Shown in pieces: positions 27,221 through 36,777 of a DNA stretch of 64,000 nucleotides. The translations under genes were made by a program, and so were the position numbers. How positions within the stretch are numbered: position 1 is the first letter of the stretch; each line of letters opens with the position of its first letter. The DNA comes from Aminobacterium sp. MB27-C1 (GTDB lineage: Bacteria; Synergistota; Synergistia; Synergistales; Aminobacteriaceae), in NCBI RefSeq assembly GCF_030908405.1, contig NZ_CP133089.1:1116001-1180000 (forward strand), read 5' to 3'. The notes below the pieces were generated by a model that made no database searches, was not told where the DNA came from, and worked only from the letters and a program-made list of their open reading frames with translations.

Positions 27221-29200
27221 TCACCATCCGCCTCCACCACCGCCACCGCCTCCGCCTCCAGAGGAACCGCTGCCACCTCTTCCACTCGACGATCCTGGAG
27301 CAGTTGACGCAGAGGCTATTGAATCAGAAATAGAAGAGGTTATTCCTGTCAAGGCATCTCCAGAGTAAAAACTAAAAGCATTTTTCCCTGAATACCATAC
27401 TGGGTGGTAATCATTTTCGGCTAAAATATCTGCAAATTTATTCGCCCAGGTTTCAGCGGTATCCAAAGCAAAAGCATAGGGGAGTAGACTCTCAAATACT
27501 TCAGGTGTCTCTTCTGGAGGATTAAACATCTCCAAACGATGTCGTTCCGCTGTTTTCATATACATGGCAAGTCCTTCTGCCTCAGAAAGAACAATGTTAC
27601 CCTTTTCTGTTCTCACCTTCATAAGTTTACGGAAAACAATTACAAGTACAGCAGTCATCAAGGGAGGGAGAAGCATATACCATTCACACACACACATTCC
27701 TATAACAAAACTGCCAACAAAACCTATCCCGAATATAACAACAAAAATAAAAGAAAATATTTTCTTCAGAATCCTGCCACTTTCTCGGGAAGCCCTCCAA
27801 ATAGAAAGGAAAAAGGTGCCCAAAAATAAGACTAGACCCGTCATAATCAATAAGAAAAGAGACATGTCAATTTGCCCTCCCCATCGCAGAAGCAGGCATA
27901 TAAATATGGGGATCAAAAGTCCACTTGCCCATGGCAGCGTGTTTTTGGAAAAGAGAGGTTTCGCTTTTTGCCGATAATGTTTCTCTAACTTGTCCTTAGC
28001 ATTACTAAGAATTTTATGATTATCCTGACGCAATAATAATTCATCTCTTCCATTATCAAAAAGAGTAGACATAAGAATCTCTTCTTCTTCGGTTTTACAG
28101 GGCATCTTCCCATCGGTCTCGCTATACATTCGCTTTAAACAATATTTTTTCCCTGCCAACCTAGAAGAAAAAGAAACAACTCCCCTTAGAAGAGCATTTT
28201 CTTGAAGTTGTCCGAGACGTTCCATTGCTTCTTCTAGCGTCAATTCCTCAATAACAATAAATTTTTTTACAGCGAGGTTAAGTATTTCAGCAGTAAAACA
28301 AACATTATCCATTCCCATACGTTCTACATACCGTAAGAAACCTGGGCTTACGTCTTTTGAAGGGTAAAATAGAGGAATAACAGGTTTACGATAAGGATCT
28401 TTTCCCCAACGGGACCAAATCATCACATAATAAATCAAGAGGAGAAAAGGAGTACCGAAAAGGAACCACATACCAAACTTTTCAAAAAACGTATATCTCA
28501 GTGGGTTTTCAGGCTGATTTATAATCCCTTTCGGCCACGTATAGGCCACAGTGAGGCCTTCTTTTGGAGCAAGAGGTTTTGTTGTTTCTACTGTACTATC
28601 GGAAAATACTTGGGCATTTCTTCCCTTTGCTCCCTGCAACCCCGTATAAATATCTATTGACAAAAAAGGGCTTTTCTCAGGAATAGAAACAGAGAATTTC
28701 ACCTTCTCTATTGGGAAGTCCCAGGCATTACCTGTAACATTCCAATACAATTCGTCATGTTCTTCAAAAAAACCTATCTGCCCTGTAGTTATATAGACTA
28801 AAGTATATGTTTGCTCTCCTAAAGAAACGAACTTTTCTGGATCTCCAAGATAGATACGAACCCCATTAGAGCGAGACTCTACCTTGTAAGGAATCTTTCT
28901 ACCATTAAGTAAAGCTTCTTGTACCGAAAAACCTACCTGTACAGTTCGTCCTGAAGAGTCTTTGTATATCGTGGGGAAATCGCGAAAAATCCCCCTGCGT
29001 ATTTGTTCGCCTTCAACATTCACGGTAATGTCTTCTCTCACTTCAAGGGAAGAATCAACATTCACTTTAGCTTGAGAAGAGAACATAATAATTTTTTCTT
29101 CCGCTTGCACATAAGAAGGAAGGATGAAGATCAAAATTGGCAATACGAAAAGAAGAAAAGAAAGTTTTTTTCGATATAGCATAAAGTTAAAAAGAGACAT
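27221..29200 (-). CDS. DUF2207 membrane protein with glycine-rich tail
   Basis: About 659 residues. An N-terminal signal or anchor (KLSFLLFVLPILIFILPSYVQA), then an external DUF2207 domain (VNVDSSLEVREDITVNVEG, RRGIFRDFPTIYKD), a membrane helix (FLFGTPFLLLIYYVMIW), a cytoplasmic stretch, two more helix groups (residues about 440-540) and a tail of glycines ending in W. The start is uncertain: ATG 29200 overlaps the end of lemA, ATG 29182 lies just past its stop, and neither has a clear ribosome site, so translation is likely coupled to lemA. LemA plus DUF2207 pairs are common and thought to act at the cell envelope; the function is unknown. Confidence 0.85.
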   Translation of the reverse strand: MSLFNFMLYRKKLSFLLFVLPILIFILPSYVQAEEKIIMFSSQAKVNVDSSLEVREDITVNVEGEQIRRGIFRDFPTIYKDSSGRTVQVGFSVQEALLNGRKIPYKVESRSNGVRIYLGDPEKFVSLGEQTYTLVYITTGQIGFFEEHDELYWNVTGNAWDFPIEKVKFSVSIPEKSPFLSIDIYTGLQGAKGRNAQVFSDSTVETTKPLAPKEGLTVAYTWPKGIINQPENPLRYTFFEKFGMWFLFGTPFLLLIYYVMIWSRWGKDPYRKPVIPLFYPSKDVSPGFLRYVERMGMDNVCFTAEILNLAVKKFIVIEELTLEEAMERLGQLQENALLRGVVSFSSRLAGKKYCLKRMYSETDGKMPCKTEEEEILMSTLFDNGRDELLLRQDNHKILSNAKDKLEKHYRQKAKPLFSKNTLPWASGLLIPIFICLLLRWGGQIDMSLFLLIMTGLVLFLGTFFLSIWRASRESGRILKKIFSFIFVVIFGIGFVGSFVIGMCVCEWYMLLPPLMTAVLVIVFRKLMKVRTEKGNIVLSEAEGLAMYMKTAERHRLEMFNPPEETPEVFESLLPYAFALDTAETWANKFADILAENDYHPVWYSGKNAFSFYSGDALTGITSSISDSIASASTAPGSSSGRGGSGSSGGGGGGGGGGGW

Positions 29201-29735
29201 GTGGTGTCGTACGTGCTTCTTCTGTTGCTTCAAAGTAGTCTGCCTTCTCATAACCAAAATTTCGGGCTATGAGCACAGCCGGAAAAGTCGATATGGCAAT
29301 ATTAAAATCTCTCGCAGCGCCGTTATAGTAGCGACGAGACATTTGTATGTCATTCTCAAGAGAGGAAAGCTCTTCCTGAAGTTGAAGAAAATTAGAATTA
29401 GCCTGTAACGCCGGGTAATTTTCAGCTACAGCAAAGAGAGATTTCAAAGCGCCAGATAGCATATTTTCAGAATCGGCACGCTCTTGTAAAGAGTGTGCTT
29501 TCGTAATTGCTGAACGAGCCTCGGTAACACGTTGAAAAACCTCTTTTTCATGAGCAGCATAACCTTTTACAGTTTCGACAAGATTAGGAATGAGATCAAA
29601 TCTACGTTTGAGCTGAACGTCAATACCACTCCAAGCCTCATCTTTCAAATTAACCATACGAACAAGATGGTTATAAATCGATATAGCCCAGAAAATTAAT
29701 GCAGCAATAACAGCAAGAATAATAAATATGGGCAT
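29187..29735 (-). CDS. lemA: LemA family protein
   Basis: 182 residues. One N-terminal membrane helix (IFIILAVIAALIFWAIS) with a short outside end, then a helical bundle with the family signatures NLKDEAWSGIDVQLKRRFDLIPNLVETVKGY (residues about 28-58) and the closing FNIAISTFPAVLIARNFGYEKADYF region. Coiled-coil character throughout. The function is not established. It precedes the DUF2207 gene with overlap, so the two make one operon. Confidence 0.93.
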   Translation of the reverse strand: MPIFIILAVIAALIFWAISIYNHLVRMVNLKDEAWSGIDVQLKRRFDLIPNLVETVKGYAAHEKEVFQRVTEARSAITKAHSLQERADSENMLSGALKSLFAVAENYPALQANSNFLQLQEELSSLENDIQMSRRYYNGAARDFNIAISTFPAVLIARNFGYEKADYFEATEEARTTPHVSF

Positions 29736-29844
29736 TGTCTTTATTCCTCCTCTGTCGCTGAAATGTATTTATTTTACCTCAAAAATTTTTTCTTATAACA
29801 TCCTCTTACAAGATGCAATTTAATAAAAAGGCAGAATTGTGCTA

Positions 29845-29873
29845 TTGAGTTCCCCCTAATGGCTACGTATAAT
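29845..29873 (+). promoter_or_regulatory. Sigma-70-type promoter of the molybdenum-hydroxylase operon
   Basis: TTGAGT (-35, 29845-29850), 17-base spacer, perfect TATAAT (-10, 29868-29873). The first gene starts at 29908. No further strong promoter or terminator is seen until 41347, so one long transcript is likely. Confidence 0.75.
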
Positions 29874-29907
29874 GATAAGTAAATTTAAACCTTTCAGGAG
29901 GGGATGC

Positions 29908-31008
29908 ATGCCTAAGAAAGTCCCTGTATTTGCAGCGATTATTTTAGCAGCAGGATCTTCAACTCGAATGGGGCAATGTAAACCTTTACTCTCTATAAAT
30001 AAGCAAAGCTTGTTAAGCCATCTTGTTACAACATATATAAATGCTGGTGTTTCTCATATTATTGTTGTTACAGGAGCCTATAGAGAGCTAGTTGAACGTG
30101 AGTGCCGGTATCTGCATTGTAAAATAGCATATAACAAAAATCACGACACCGGCGGCATGTTCAGTTCCGTTATTTGTGGCGTACAGACTCTTCCTTCTGA
30201 AGTATCCGCTTTTTTTGTTCATCCATGCGATATTCCTCTTGTACGATCTAGTACAATTCACTCTCTCTTACACCATTGGGACACGTCTATGCCTGTCTTA
30301 ACTCCTGTCTTTAAAGGGAAGAAAGGACATCCGCCCCTCTTATCAAAGCATCTTCTTCCGTATATCTTGTCATGGTCAGGCGAAGACGGACTGGCTGGAT
30401 TTTTAAGAAAATATACTTCTACTTCGTTGCTTTCTGTTCCTGATCAATTTATTCTTTATGATATAGACACTCCTGAAGATTATCGTAAAGCTCTTCATGC
30501 TTGGAATACGCACACCATACCTACAGAAGAAGAGTGTGAAGAACTCTTCTCCATTGCACGAACTCCCGAGAAAGTCATTCGCCATTGCCGCGTCGTTCAG
30601 AAAGTAGCCCGTCATATAGCGCTTTCCGTCTCTTCCTTTCATCCGTGTCATTTCCTTTTGGTAGATAAAGCAGCTCTTTTGCATGACATCTGCAGAACAT
30701 CGCCACATCACGCCAATGCAGGCTATTTTTTCCTTAAAAATTGGGGATTTGATGCCGTAGCAGAGTTAGTAAAAAACCATATGGACATTCCTGAAGATGC
30801 CACAACTGAAACTAAAATTCTCTATCTGGCCGATAAGATAGTAAAAGATTTCAATATTGTATCTCTTCAAGAAAGGATCGACGACGTCTTGAGCAAATGG
30901 AAGGGAGGACAGGCATCAAAACAGGGCTTAAGGCGTCTCCATAAAGCTCTCGATATACAAAATGAATTCGAGAAACTGACAGATGGAAATCTTGATGTAG
31001 GAGAATAA
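29908..31008 (+). CDS. MobA-like nucleotidyltransferase fused to an HD domain
   Basis: 366 residues from ATG 29908, which follows AGGAGGGG; the open frame upstream has no site. The N-terminal domain (residues 1-200) is a MobA/MocA-like transferase: FAAIILAAGSSTRMGQCKPLL, AYRELVERE, NHDTGGMFSSVICG, HPCDIPLVR. Such domains attach CMP to molybdopterin (MocA) for xanthine-oxidase-family enzymes. The C-terminal domain (about 235-350) has the HD signature: LLHDICRTSPHHANAG and VKNHMDI, with LADKIVKDF, a metal-dependent phosphohydrolase fold. The first gene of the hydroxylase operon, so it should mature the cofactor of the two enzymes downstream; the HD part might hydrolyse a nucleotide by-product (inference). 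Confidence 0.85.
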   Translation: MPKKVPVFAAIILAAGSSTRMGQCKPLLSINKQSLLSHLVTTYINAGVSHIIVVTGAYRELVERECRYLHCKIAYNKNHDTGGMFSSVICGVQTLPSEVSAFFVHPCDIPLVRSSTIHSLLHHWDTSMPVLTPVFKGKKGHPPLLSKHLLPYILSWSGEDGLAGFLRKYTSTSLLSVPDQFILYDIDTPEDYRKALHAWNTHTIPTEEECEELFSIARTPEKVIRHCRVVQKVARHIALSVSSFHPCHFLLVDKAALLHDICRTSPHHANAGYFFLKNWGFDAVAELVKNHMDIPEDATTETKILYLADKIVKDFNIVSLQERIDDVLSKWKGGQASKQGLRRLHKALDIQNEFEKLTDGNLDVGE

Positions 31009-31011
31009 AGA

Positions 31012-31845
31012 ATGACTGCCTATATATTAAAAGAGATTTACGAACGAATAGAGCGAGGCGAAGAGGGCATTTTATGCACCATCATAGAAAGCAAAGGATC
31101 AACACCGCAAAAACCTGGAACTCGCATGTTTGTCTTTCCAAATGGGAATATTTTAGGAACTATCGGAGGAGGAATATTTGAACATAGAGTTATAAAAAGA
31201 GCGCTGGCTCTATTTAATGAAACTGAAAAAACAGCCCTCTACTCTGAAAAATTTGAAGCGAAAAATCCTGACGATGCTATATGCGGCGGAGAAGCAACAG
31301 TCTTTATGGAGTACCTGACAGGAAAACCTCATCTCATTATTTTAGGTGCTGGCCATGTAGGAAAAGCATTGGCACAAATAGCTACCTTTTGTGGATTTAA
31401 AGTGACATTATGGGACGATAGATTAAAATTTTTGCCACAAACGGAAAATTCAGAAATACAAATTGTCTGTTCTTCTCTCGACGATGCTATTCATAAACGG
31501 CTTCCGTTTTTACCTCCTCCCTTTGTTGTAGTTGTAACGAGAGGTCACGCTCTTGATGGTGAAGCAATCAAGTTACTCGAAAATCAAAACACAGCATATC
31601 TAGGAGTAATAGGATCGACCAAAAAGGTAACGCAGCTGCGACAAGAATTAGTTGCACAGGGAATATCACTTTCGTATCTTGACTCAATATATACGCCAAT
31701 TGGCCTTTCTATCAAAGCAGAGACCCCATCTGAAATAGCGATCTCCATCATGGCTGAAATTATTGCAATTTACAGAAACGCCCCTATTAATAAGCTGCGT
31801 TTATGGCATAAGGAAACTGAGATAAACGAAGTAAAAAGGAGATGA
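31012..31845 (+). CDS. xdhC: XdhC-family molybdenum cofactor insertion/sulfuration protein
   Basis: 277 residues. The N-terminal XdhC/CoxI domain has TIIESKGSTPQKPGTRMFV and GTIGGGIFE; the C-terminal Rossmann part has LIILGAGHVGKALAQIATFCGF and VTRGHALDGEA. XdhC proteins bind the molybdenum cofactor and help its sulfuration and insertion into xanthine dehydrogenase-type enzymes. It starts 3 bases after the MobA-HD gene stop, and the next gene begins at its own stop, so translation is likely coupled. Confidence 0.92.
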   Translation: MTAYILKEIYERIERGEEGILCTIIESKGSTPQKPGTRMFVFPNGNILGTIGGGIFEHRVIKRALALFNETEKTALYSEKFEAKNPDDAICGGEATVFMEYLTGKPHLIILGAGHVGKALAQIATFCGFKVTLWDDRLKFLPQTENSEIQIVCSSLDDAIHKRLPFLPPPFVVVVTRGHALDGEAIKLLENQNTAYLGVIGSTKKVTQLRQELVAQGISLSYLDSIYTPIGLSIKAETPSEIAISIMAEIIAIYRNAPINKLRLWHKETEINEVKRR

Positions 31846-31853
31846 TGGCAGCC

Positions 31854-32666
31854 ATGAAATGGTTTTATCCAACTTCTATTGAAGAAGCTATGCAACTGCT
31901 GTCTCAAGAAGAAGTTTTTCTTCATGGAGGAGGAACGGGACTTCTTCGACGTGGCTTACAAGGAATCAACGGTTTGATCGATATGTCTTCTCTCCCATTT
32001 AATACTATTAAAAGAGAGGATAGTACAGTTATTATTGGTTCACAATGTACATATGCTCAAGCAAGCGATGCTTTGCTTCAAATTGATCCTGAAAATGTAT
32101 TGGGAAAAGCACTTGCTCTTGCTGCATCCACGCCTCTCAGAAATAGAATAACAATAGGAGGAAGTCTTGCTTTTTTACCACCGTGGTCAGATTTACTTGG
32201 CCCACTCGTAGCTCTTGATGCCAGAATAGCTGTAGCATGGCCACAAAAACGGACTTTTTCCTTATCTGAATTTATATCTACCTTTTCACAACAAAATAAA
32301 TGCCTTATTACACATATTATTGTACCTGCGATAAAAACTCTGAATTTCTATTATAGGGAAACGCGTGTTTCCTTTGACTATCCTTCGTTCACATTAACAA
32401 TCATCCTCAAAATTTCTGAAGGCTCTATAGAAAAAGCTCGCATCATCTTTACTGGAAACAAAACTCGTTTTTATGAAGCAAAAGAGATAGAAGAAAAACT
32501 TCTGGGGCTCCATATCAATACAATAACGCCTGAAGACTACGCTCAAGAATTACCAGAAATAGACTTTATCGATAAACAGTCAGGCTCGGCTCACTACCTC
32601 AATGAAATATCAAAGGTCTGGCTAGAGAGAGGTCTCCGTTCTTTAAAGGAGGGGGAGAGCCAATGA
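31854..32666 (+). CDS. FAD-binding subunit of a molybdenum hydroxylase (XdhB-like)
   Basis: 270 residues from ATG 31854; ATGs at 31842 and 31845 are too near the AAGGAG site, while MKWFYPTSIEEA is the usual family N-terminus. FAD-binding signature LHGGGTGLLRRG near residue 25 and TPLRNRITIGGSLAF near 95 (the NxxTIGGN-type motif, here with S). A C-terminal CO-dehydrogenase flavoprotein-like domain follows. It passes electrons from the FeS subunit to NAD or another acceptor. Four-base overlap with the FeS gene. Confidence 0.88.
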   Translation: MKWFYPTSIEEAMQLLSQEEVFLHGGGTGLLRRGLQGINGLIDMSSLPFNTIKREDSTVIIGSQCTYAQASDALLQIDPENVLGKALALAASTPLRNRITIGGSLAFLPPWSDLLGPLVALDARIAVAWPQKRTFSLSEFISTFSQQNKCLITHIIVPAIKTLNFYYRETRVSFDYPSFTLTIILKISEGSIEKARIIFTGNKTRFYEAKEIEEKLLGLHINTITPEDYAQELPEIDFIDKQSGSAHYLNEISKVWLERGLRSLKEGESQ

Positions 32667-33130
32667 AAAAATTTTTCGTTATCAACGGCAAAGAAAGAGA
32701 ACTTGAATTTGAAGAAGACGCTCTTCTTTTAGACCTTTTACGGTCTTCTGGTTATACGGAAGTACACTGTGGCTGCAAAGAGGGGAGTTGTGGATGTTGC
32801 ACAATTCTTCTTGACGAAGTTCCGGTAAACTCATGTCAGATATTGGCAGCGACAGTTAACAATAAAAAAATAACTACGGTTTCTGGGCTAGGAACTATCC
32901 ATTCGCCTCATCCCATACAGGATGCTTTTGTTGAAGCAGGCGCTGTTCAATGCGGTTTCTGCACACCTGGCATGGTTTTAGCAACATATGCCCTTTTGAA
33001 AAAAAATCCTTCTCCCTCAGACGAAGAAATTATAAACGCCCTTGACGGTAATTACTGTAGATGTACGGGGTATATAAAGATTTTGAAAGCAGTACATCTA
33101 GCAGCAAAGAAGGTGAAGAATAATGTCTGA
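32663..33130 (+). CDS. 2Fe-2S subunit of a molybdenum hydroxylase
   Basis: 155 residues, the usual size. The N-terminal plant-type [2Fe-2S] ligands are in CGCKEGSCGCCTILLD plus a later NSC; the C-terminal cluster ligands in QCGFCTPGM and NYCRCTGYIK. It carries electrons from the molybdenum subunit to the FAD subunit. GGAGGGGGAG site; overlaps the FAD gene by 4 bases and the next gene by 8. Confidence 0.95.
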   Translation: MKKFFVINGKERELEFEEDALLLDLLRSSGYTEVHCGCKEGSCGCCTILLDEVPVNSCQILAATVNNKKITTVSGLGTIHSPHPIQDAFVEAGAVQCGFCTPGMVLATYALLKKNPSPSDEEIINALDGNYCRCTGYIKILKAVHLAAKKVKNNV

Positions 33131-35450
33131 ATATAATGTCATCGGGAAATCCTTTGATAAAGTTGATGGAATATCTTTGGCAACTGGCTCAGCCCTTTAT
33201 ACGGATGATTGGAAAGTCAACAACCCCCTCATCATTCGGTTACTTTATTCTACTGAAGCTTTTGCTGAAATAATCGACATTGATATTGAAGAAGCTTCTA
33301 AGATGCCAGGCATTGTAGATATTCTTTCATTTATGAACACACCAGACACTTTATTTACAACGGCAGGGCAAGGATTTCCAGAACCTTCCCCTTACGACTG
33401 TCGCATTTTCGATAAAACAGTAAGATATGTTGGAGATAGAGTAGCAGCAGTTGTTGCAGAAACAGAAAAACAAGCCGAAGATGCTTTAAAAAAAATAAGA
33501 GTAACGTATCGTAGCCTCCAAACAAATTTTGATGCAGAAAAAGCCATGGATGAAAATATGCCTCATATTCACGGGAAAGAAGCGTTTTCTCCTATCTCGG
33601 CTCCTTATAACCCAGAAAAAAATCTGGCTGGACAATCTGACTTTTCCTATGGGGATATTGAAAAAGGATACGCAGAATCTGCCCATGTCACAGAGCATAC
33701 ATATACAACCCAATATGTGAGTCATTGCGCCATGGAACCCCATTCGGCACAAGCCTCATTCGATGAAAAAGGGCGTCTTATCATTGTTTCGTCTACCCAA
33801 GTTCCTTTCCATGCACGCCGTATAGTCAGCCACGTAACTGGCCTACCCATACGCCGAATCCGAGTAATAAAACCCCGAATTGGAGGGGGATTTGGCACAA
33901 AACAGGAAGTTTTTCTCGAACCTCTTGTCGCTTTGGTAAGTTTGCGAACCAAGAGATCTTCAAAACTGGTTTTGAGCCGTAAAGAAGTTTTTGTTTCTTC
34001 CCGAACGCGACATCCCTTTAGACTGAAACTACGTACTGGATTTAAAGAAGATGGGCAAATTATGACATTAGAAATGGATGCCCTAATGAATGCGGGAGCA
34101 TATGGCCCCCACGCACTCACTGTTCTATCAAATGCAGGGTCAAAGGTGCTTCCTCTTCTGAACAAAATACCGAACATGAAATTTTCGGGCAAATCTGTTT
34201 ACACAAACCTCCCCATCGCAGGTGCATATAGAGGATATGGAGCTACTCAGGGCTATTTTGCTCTCAATCAACATCTAGACATAATTTGCAGAGAAACTAA
34301 TCAAGATATTCTTGAGTATATAAAAAAATGGCATATTAAAGAACAAGAAACATCTGCTGTCTTCGAAGCACTTGGTGAAGGAAAAGAAGGAGTTGCACAA
34401 GTAGTAAAAAGTTGCAAACTCTCTGAGTGTATCGATAAGGGAGCTAAAGCCATAGGTTGGTATCAGAAACGGGATAAAAAAATAGAGACTCAAAAAGATG
34501 TTGTTAGAGGAGTAGGAGTTGCTGTCGCAATGCAAGGTTCCGGCATCCCTCTCATAGATATGGGAAGCGCATATATGAAAATGAATGATGACGGATCCTT
34601 CTTCCTCTTTGTGGGAGCTACCGATATTGGCACTGGCTCCGATACAGTATTATCTCAAATAGCAGCAGAAACACTTCAAGTTCCTCTCGACTATATTCAT
34701 ATTCTTTCGTCAGACACTGATATGACACCTTTCGATGTAGGAGCTTATGCATCTTCAACTACATATATTTCTGGTGGAGCTGTGCTTCGTTGCGCACAAG
34801 ACATTGTCAAACAGATTATTGAACACGGAGCACTAATGCTAGATTGTCCCAAAGAAGAACTCTCTCTTCACGAAGCTTGCGTTATCAATGAAAAGACAGG
34901 AAAGAGCATTTCTTTCGAACAAATTGGCCAACATTCTTTTTATACTAGTAAACAAATACAGATTCAATCAGGCGCATCTCATGTTTCCCCTCAATCGCCG
35001 CCTCCATTTATTGCTCAATTTGCGGAAGTAGAAGTAGATAAAAAAACTGGCAAAGTTCATGTTGTTAAATTTGTTTCAGCTATCGATTGTGGACAGCCGC
35101 TAAATCCCAAATTAGTGGAAGGACAAATTGAAGGTGCTGTTGTGAACGGCATAAGTTTTGCACTTACAGAGGAACTTCGTTTTGATAAAAGCGGAAGAGC
35201 TCTAAATTCCACCTTCTGGGATTACAAAATTTTCACTGCTGCAGATATTCCTGAAATGCAAACTATTATTGTAAATTCCTCAGATGAAGATGGCCCTTAC
35301 GGAGCCAAGTCAGTAGCGGAAATTGGAATCAATGGTCCTGCTCCAGCTATTGCCAATGCTATTTATGATGCGGTAAACATTCGACTTTTCGACCTCCCCT
35401 TTACCCCCACTAAAATTATGAATGCCCTCAAAGCCACAGGAAGAGGGTGA
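33123..35450 (+). CDS. Molybdopterin-binding catalytic subunit of hydroxylase 1 (xanthine dehydrogenase family)
   Basis: 775 residues. N-terminal aldehyde oxidase/xanthine dehydrogenase a/b hammerhead domain (VIGKSFDKVDGISLATGSALYTDD region), then the cofactor-binding domain: RIGGGFGTKQE, AGAYRGYGATQGYFALN, ATDIGTGSDTVLSQIAAETL. The catalytic base glutamate is expected in KSVAEIGINGPAPAI near the C-terminus. It hydroxylates an aromatic N-heterocycle or aldehyde using water as oxygen source. The FeS and FAD subunits are encoded just upstream. Which substrate (purine, nicotinate or other) cannot be read from the sequence. Confidence 0.93.
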   Translation: MSEYNVIGKSFDKVDGISLATGSALYTDDWKVNNPLIIRLLYSTEAFAEIIDIDIEEASKMPGIVDILSFMNTPDTLFTTAGQGFPEPSPYDCRIFDKTVRYVGDRVAAVVAETEKQAEDALKKIRVTYRSLQTNFDAEKAMDENMPHIHGKEAFSPISAPYNPEKNLAGQSDFSYGDIEKGYAESAHVTEHTYTTQYVSHCAMEPHSAQASFDEKGRLIIVSSTQVPFHARRIVSHVTGLPIRRIRVIKPRIGGGFGTKQEVFLEPLVALVSLRTKRSSKLVLSRKEVFVSSRTRHPFRLKLRTGFKEDGQIMTLEMDALMNAGAYGPHALTVLSNAGSKVLPLLNKIPNMKFSGKSVYTNLPIAGAYRGYGATQGYFALNQHLDIICRETNQDILEYIKKWHIKEQETSAVFEALGEGKEGVAQVVKSCKLSECIDKGAKAIGWYQKRDKKIETQKDVVRGVGVAVAMQGSGIPLIDMGSAYMKMNDDGSFFLFVGATDIGTGSDTVLSQIAAETLQVPLDYIHILSSDTDMTPFDVGAYASSTTYISGGAVLRCAQDIVKQIIEHGALMLDCPKEELSLHEACVINEKTGKSISFEQIGQHSFYTSKQIQIQSGASHVSPQSPPPFIAQFAEVEVDKKTGKVHVVKFVSAIDCGQPLNPKLVEGQIEGAVVNGISFALTEELRFDKSGRALNSTFWDYKIFTAADIPEMQTIIVNSSDEDGPYGAKSVAEIGINGPAPAIANAIYDAVNIRLFDLPFTPTKIMNALKATGRG

Positions 35451-35454
35451 TATC

Positions 35455-36777
35455 GTGACAAAACAAATTATAGCGAACGGCCCTTTAACCGATGGCGATA
35501 TTTTTTATCCGTGTGGTGCAATTCTTATAGAAGACAGGAAAATTATGGAAGTAGGCTCCTGCGAGACCTTGCGTCGCAAGTGGCCTGATACTCCTGTGGT
35601 TGATGTGGAAGGGCGCTTAATAATACCTGGACTGACAAACTTTCATCATCATCTTTATTCATCATTAGCAACAGGGCTTACACCTCGTGGAGAAACAATA
35701 TCGTTCTCTGATATTTTAAAAAATTTATGGTGGCCTCTTGACTTTCTGCTCGACGAGGAAGCAATATATTTTTCAGCCCTATATGGCATTATACGTTCCG
35801 TACAATGTGGCGTTACATCTATATTTGATCACCATGCCTCACTGGGTTCTGATAAAGGCAGCCTTGAACTTATAGCTCATGCATTCAAAGAAGTTGGAAT
35901 TCGCGGCGTTCTATGTTTTGAAGTTTCTGATCGAGCAGGAGAAGAAAAGGTCAATGAGCAAATTGAAGAAAATATCAGGTTCTGGCAAGAACACCAACGA
36001 GATGCCTTCATTCACGGAATGCTAGGCCTCCATGCTAATTTTACACTTTCAGAAAAGACACTTTATAAAATACGAGAGCTAAAACCTAAAAATCTTCCCA
36101 TACATATTCATTGTGGAGAAGGAGAAGATGATCTTATCTATTGCCAGAAATTAGGATATAAGGGACCCGTTCATCGTCTTGATTCCTTTGGCCTATTAAA
36201 TAAAGACTCCTTTCTTATTCACTGTATTCATTTATCTGAAGAAGACTACAAGATTCTTTCAAATAAATCTCCATGGGTTGTAACAAATCCCGAATCAAAC
36301 GCTAATAACAGGGTTGGGCAAATGGATCGTCAAAGAATTACTAAATTCGTCATAGGAACTGATGGCATGTCTTCCGACATTATTGCCTCTCTAAGAAATT
36401 ATGCCATTACTTCAAAAGAGTTTCCTGAACCATTTGAACGTCTTGAACGAACATTTTGGGGATGGCCCCGACTCATAAGAAGAAATACGTGGGGGTTTCA
36501 GGGAATATTCGCATTTGGTGAACCTGCTGATATTACAGTTCTAGACTATAAACCAGTCACCCCAATTCATGAATCAAATATTATGGGACATTTGATTTTT
36601 GGGGCACGGCAAGGCAATGCTTTTCTTACAATGTGCAATGGGAAAATTATATGGCAAAATGGCTCATTTGTTTCCCTGCATGAAGAAGCAGTCTTTCACG
36701 ATATACGAAGAGTTGCAGGTAAGCTACACAAACGTTTTTCCTCGGGGAAAAAGGAGGGATTTCCATGGTCGGATTAG
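35455..36777 (+). CDS. SsnA-like metal-dependent amidohydrolase
   Basis: 440 residues from GTG 35455 (GAGGG upstream). Metallo-amidohydrolase fold: PGLTNFHHHLYSSLATG gives the HxH pair near residue 64, HIHCGEG the next histidine near 217, LIHCIHLSEED the next, and FVIGTDGMSSD the aspartate near 302. NPESNANNRVG matches the SsnA/chlorohydrolase-guanine deaminase group, which deaminates ring amines. SsnA is found in selenium-dependent molybdenum hydroxylase clusters, in line with the genes around it. Likely a deaminase in purine or related catabolism. It overlaps the next gene start by 13 bases. Confidence 0.85.
   Translation: MTKQIIANGPLTDGDIFYPCGAILIEDRKIMEVGSCETLRRKWPDTPVVDVEGRLIIPGLTNFHHHLYSSLATGLTPRGETISFSDILKNLWWPLDFLLDEEAIYFSALYGIIRSVQCGVTSIFDHHASLGSDKGSLELIAHAFKEVGIRGVLCFEVSDRAGEEKVNEQIEENIRFWQEHQRDAFIHGMLGLHANFTLSEKTLYKIRELKPKNLPIHIHCGEGEDDLIYCQKLGYKGPVHRLDSFGLLNKDSFLIHCIHLSEEDYKILSNKSPWVVTNPESNANNRVGQMDRQRITKFVIGTDGMSSDIIASLRNYAITSKEFPEPFERLERTFWGWPRLIRRNTWGFQGIFAFGEPADITVLDYKPVTPIHESNIMGHLIFGARQGNAFLTMCNGKIIWQNGSFVSLHEEAVFHDIRRVAGKLHKRFSSGKKEGFPWSD

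Noticed and set aside
27224-27290. Run of CCA/CCG/CCT triplets resembling a microsatellite
   Set aside because: It encodes the glycine-rich tail typical of DUF2207 proteins.
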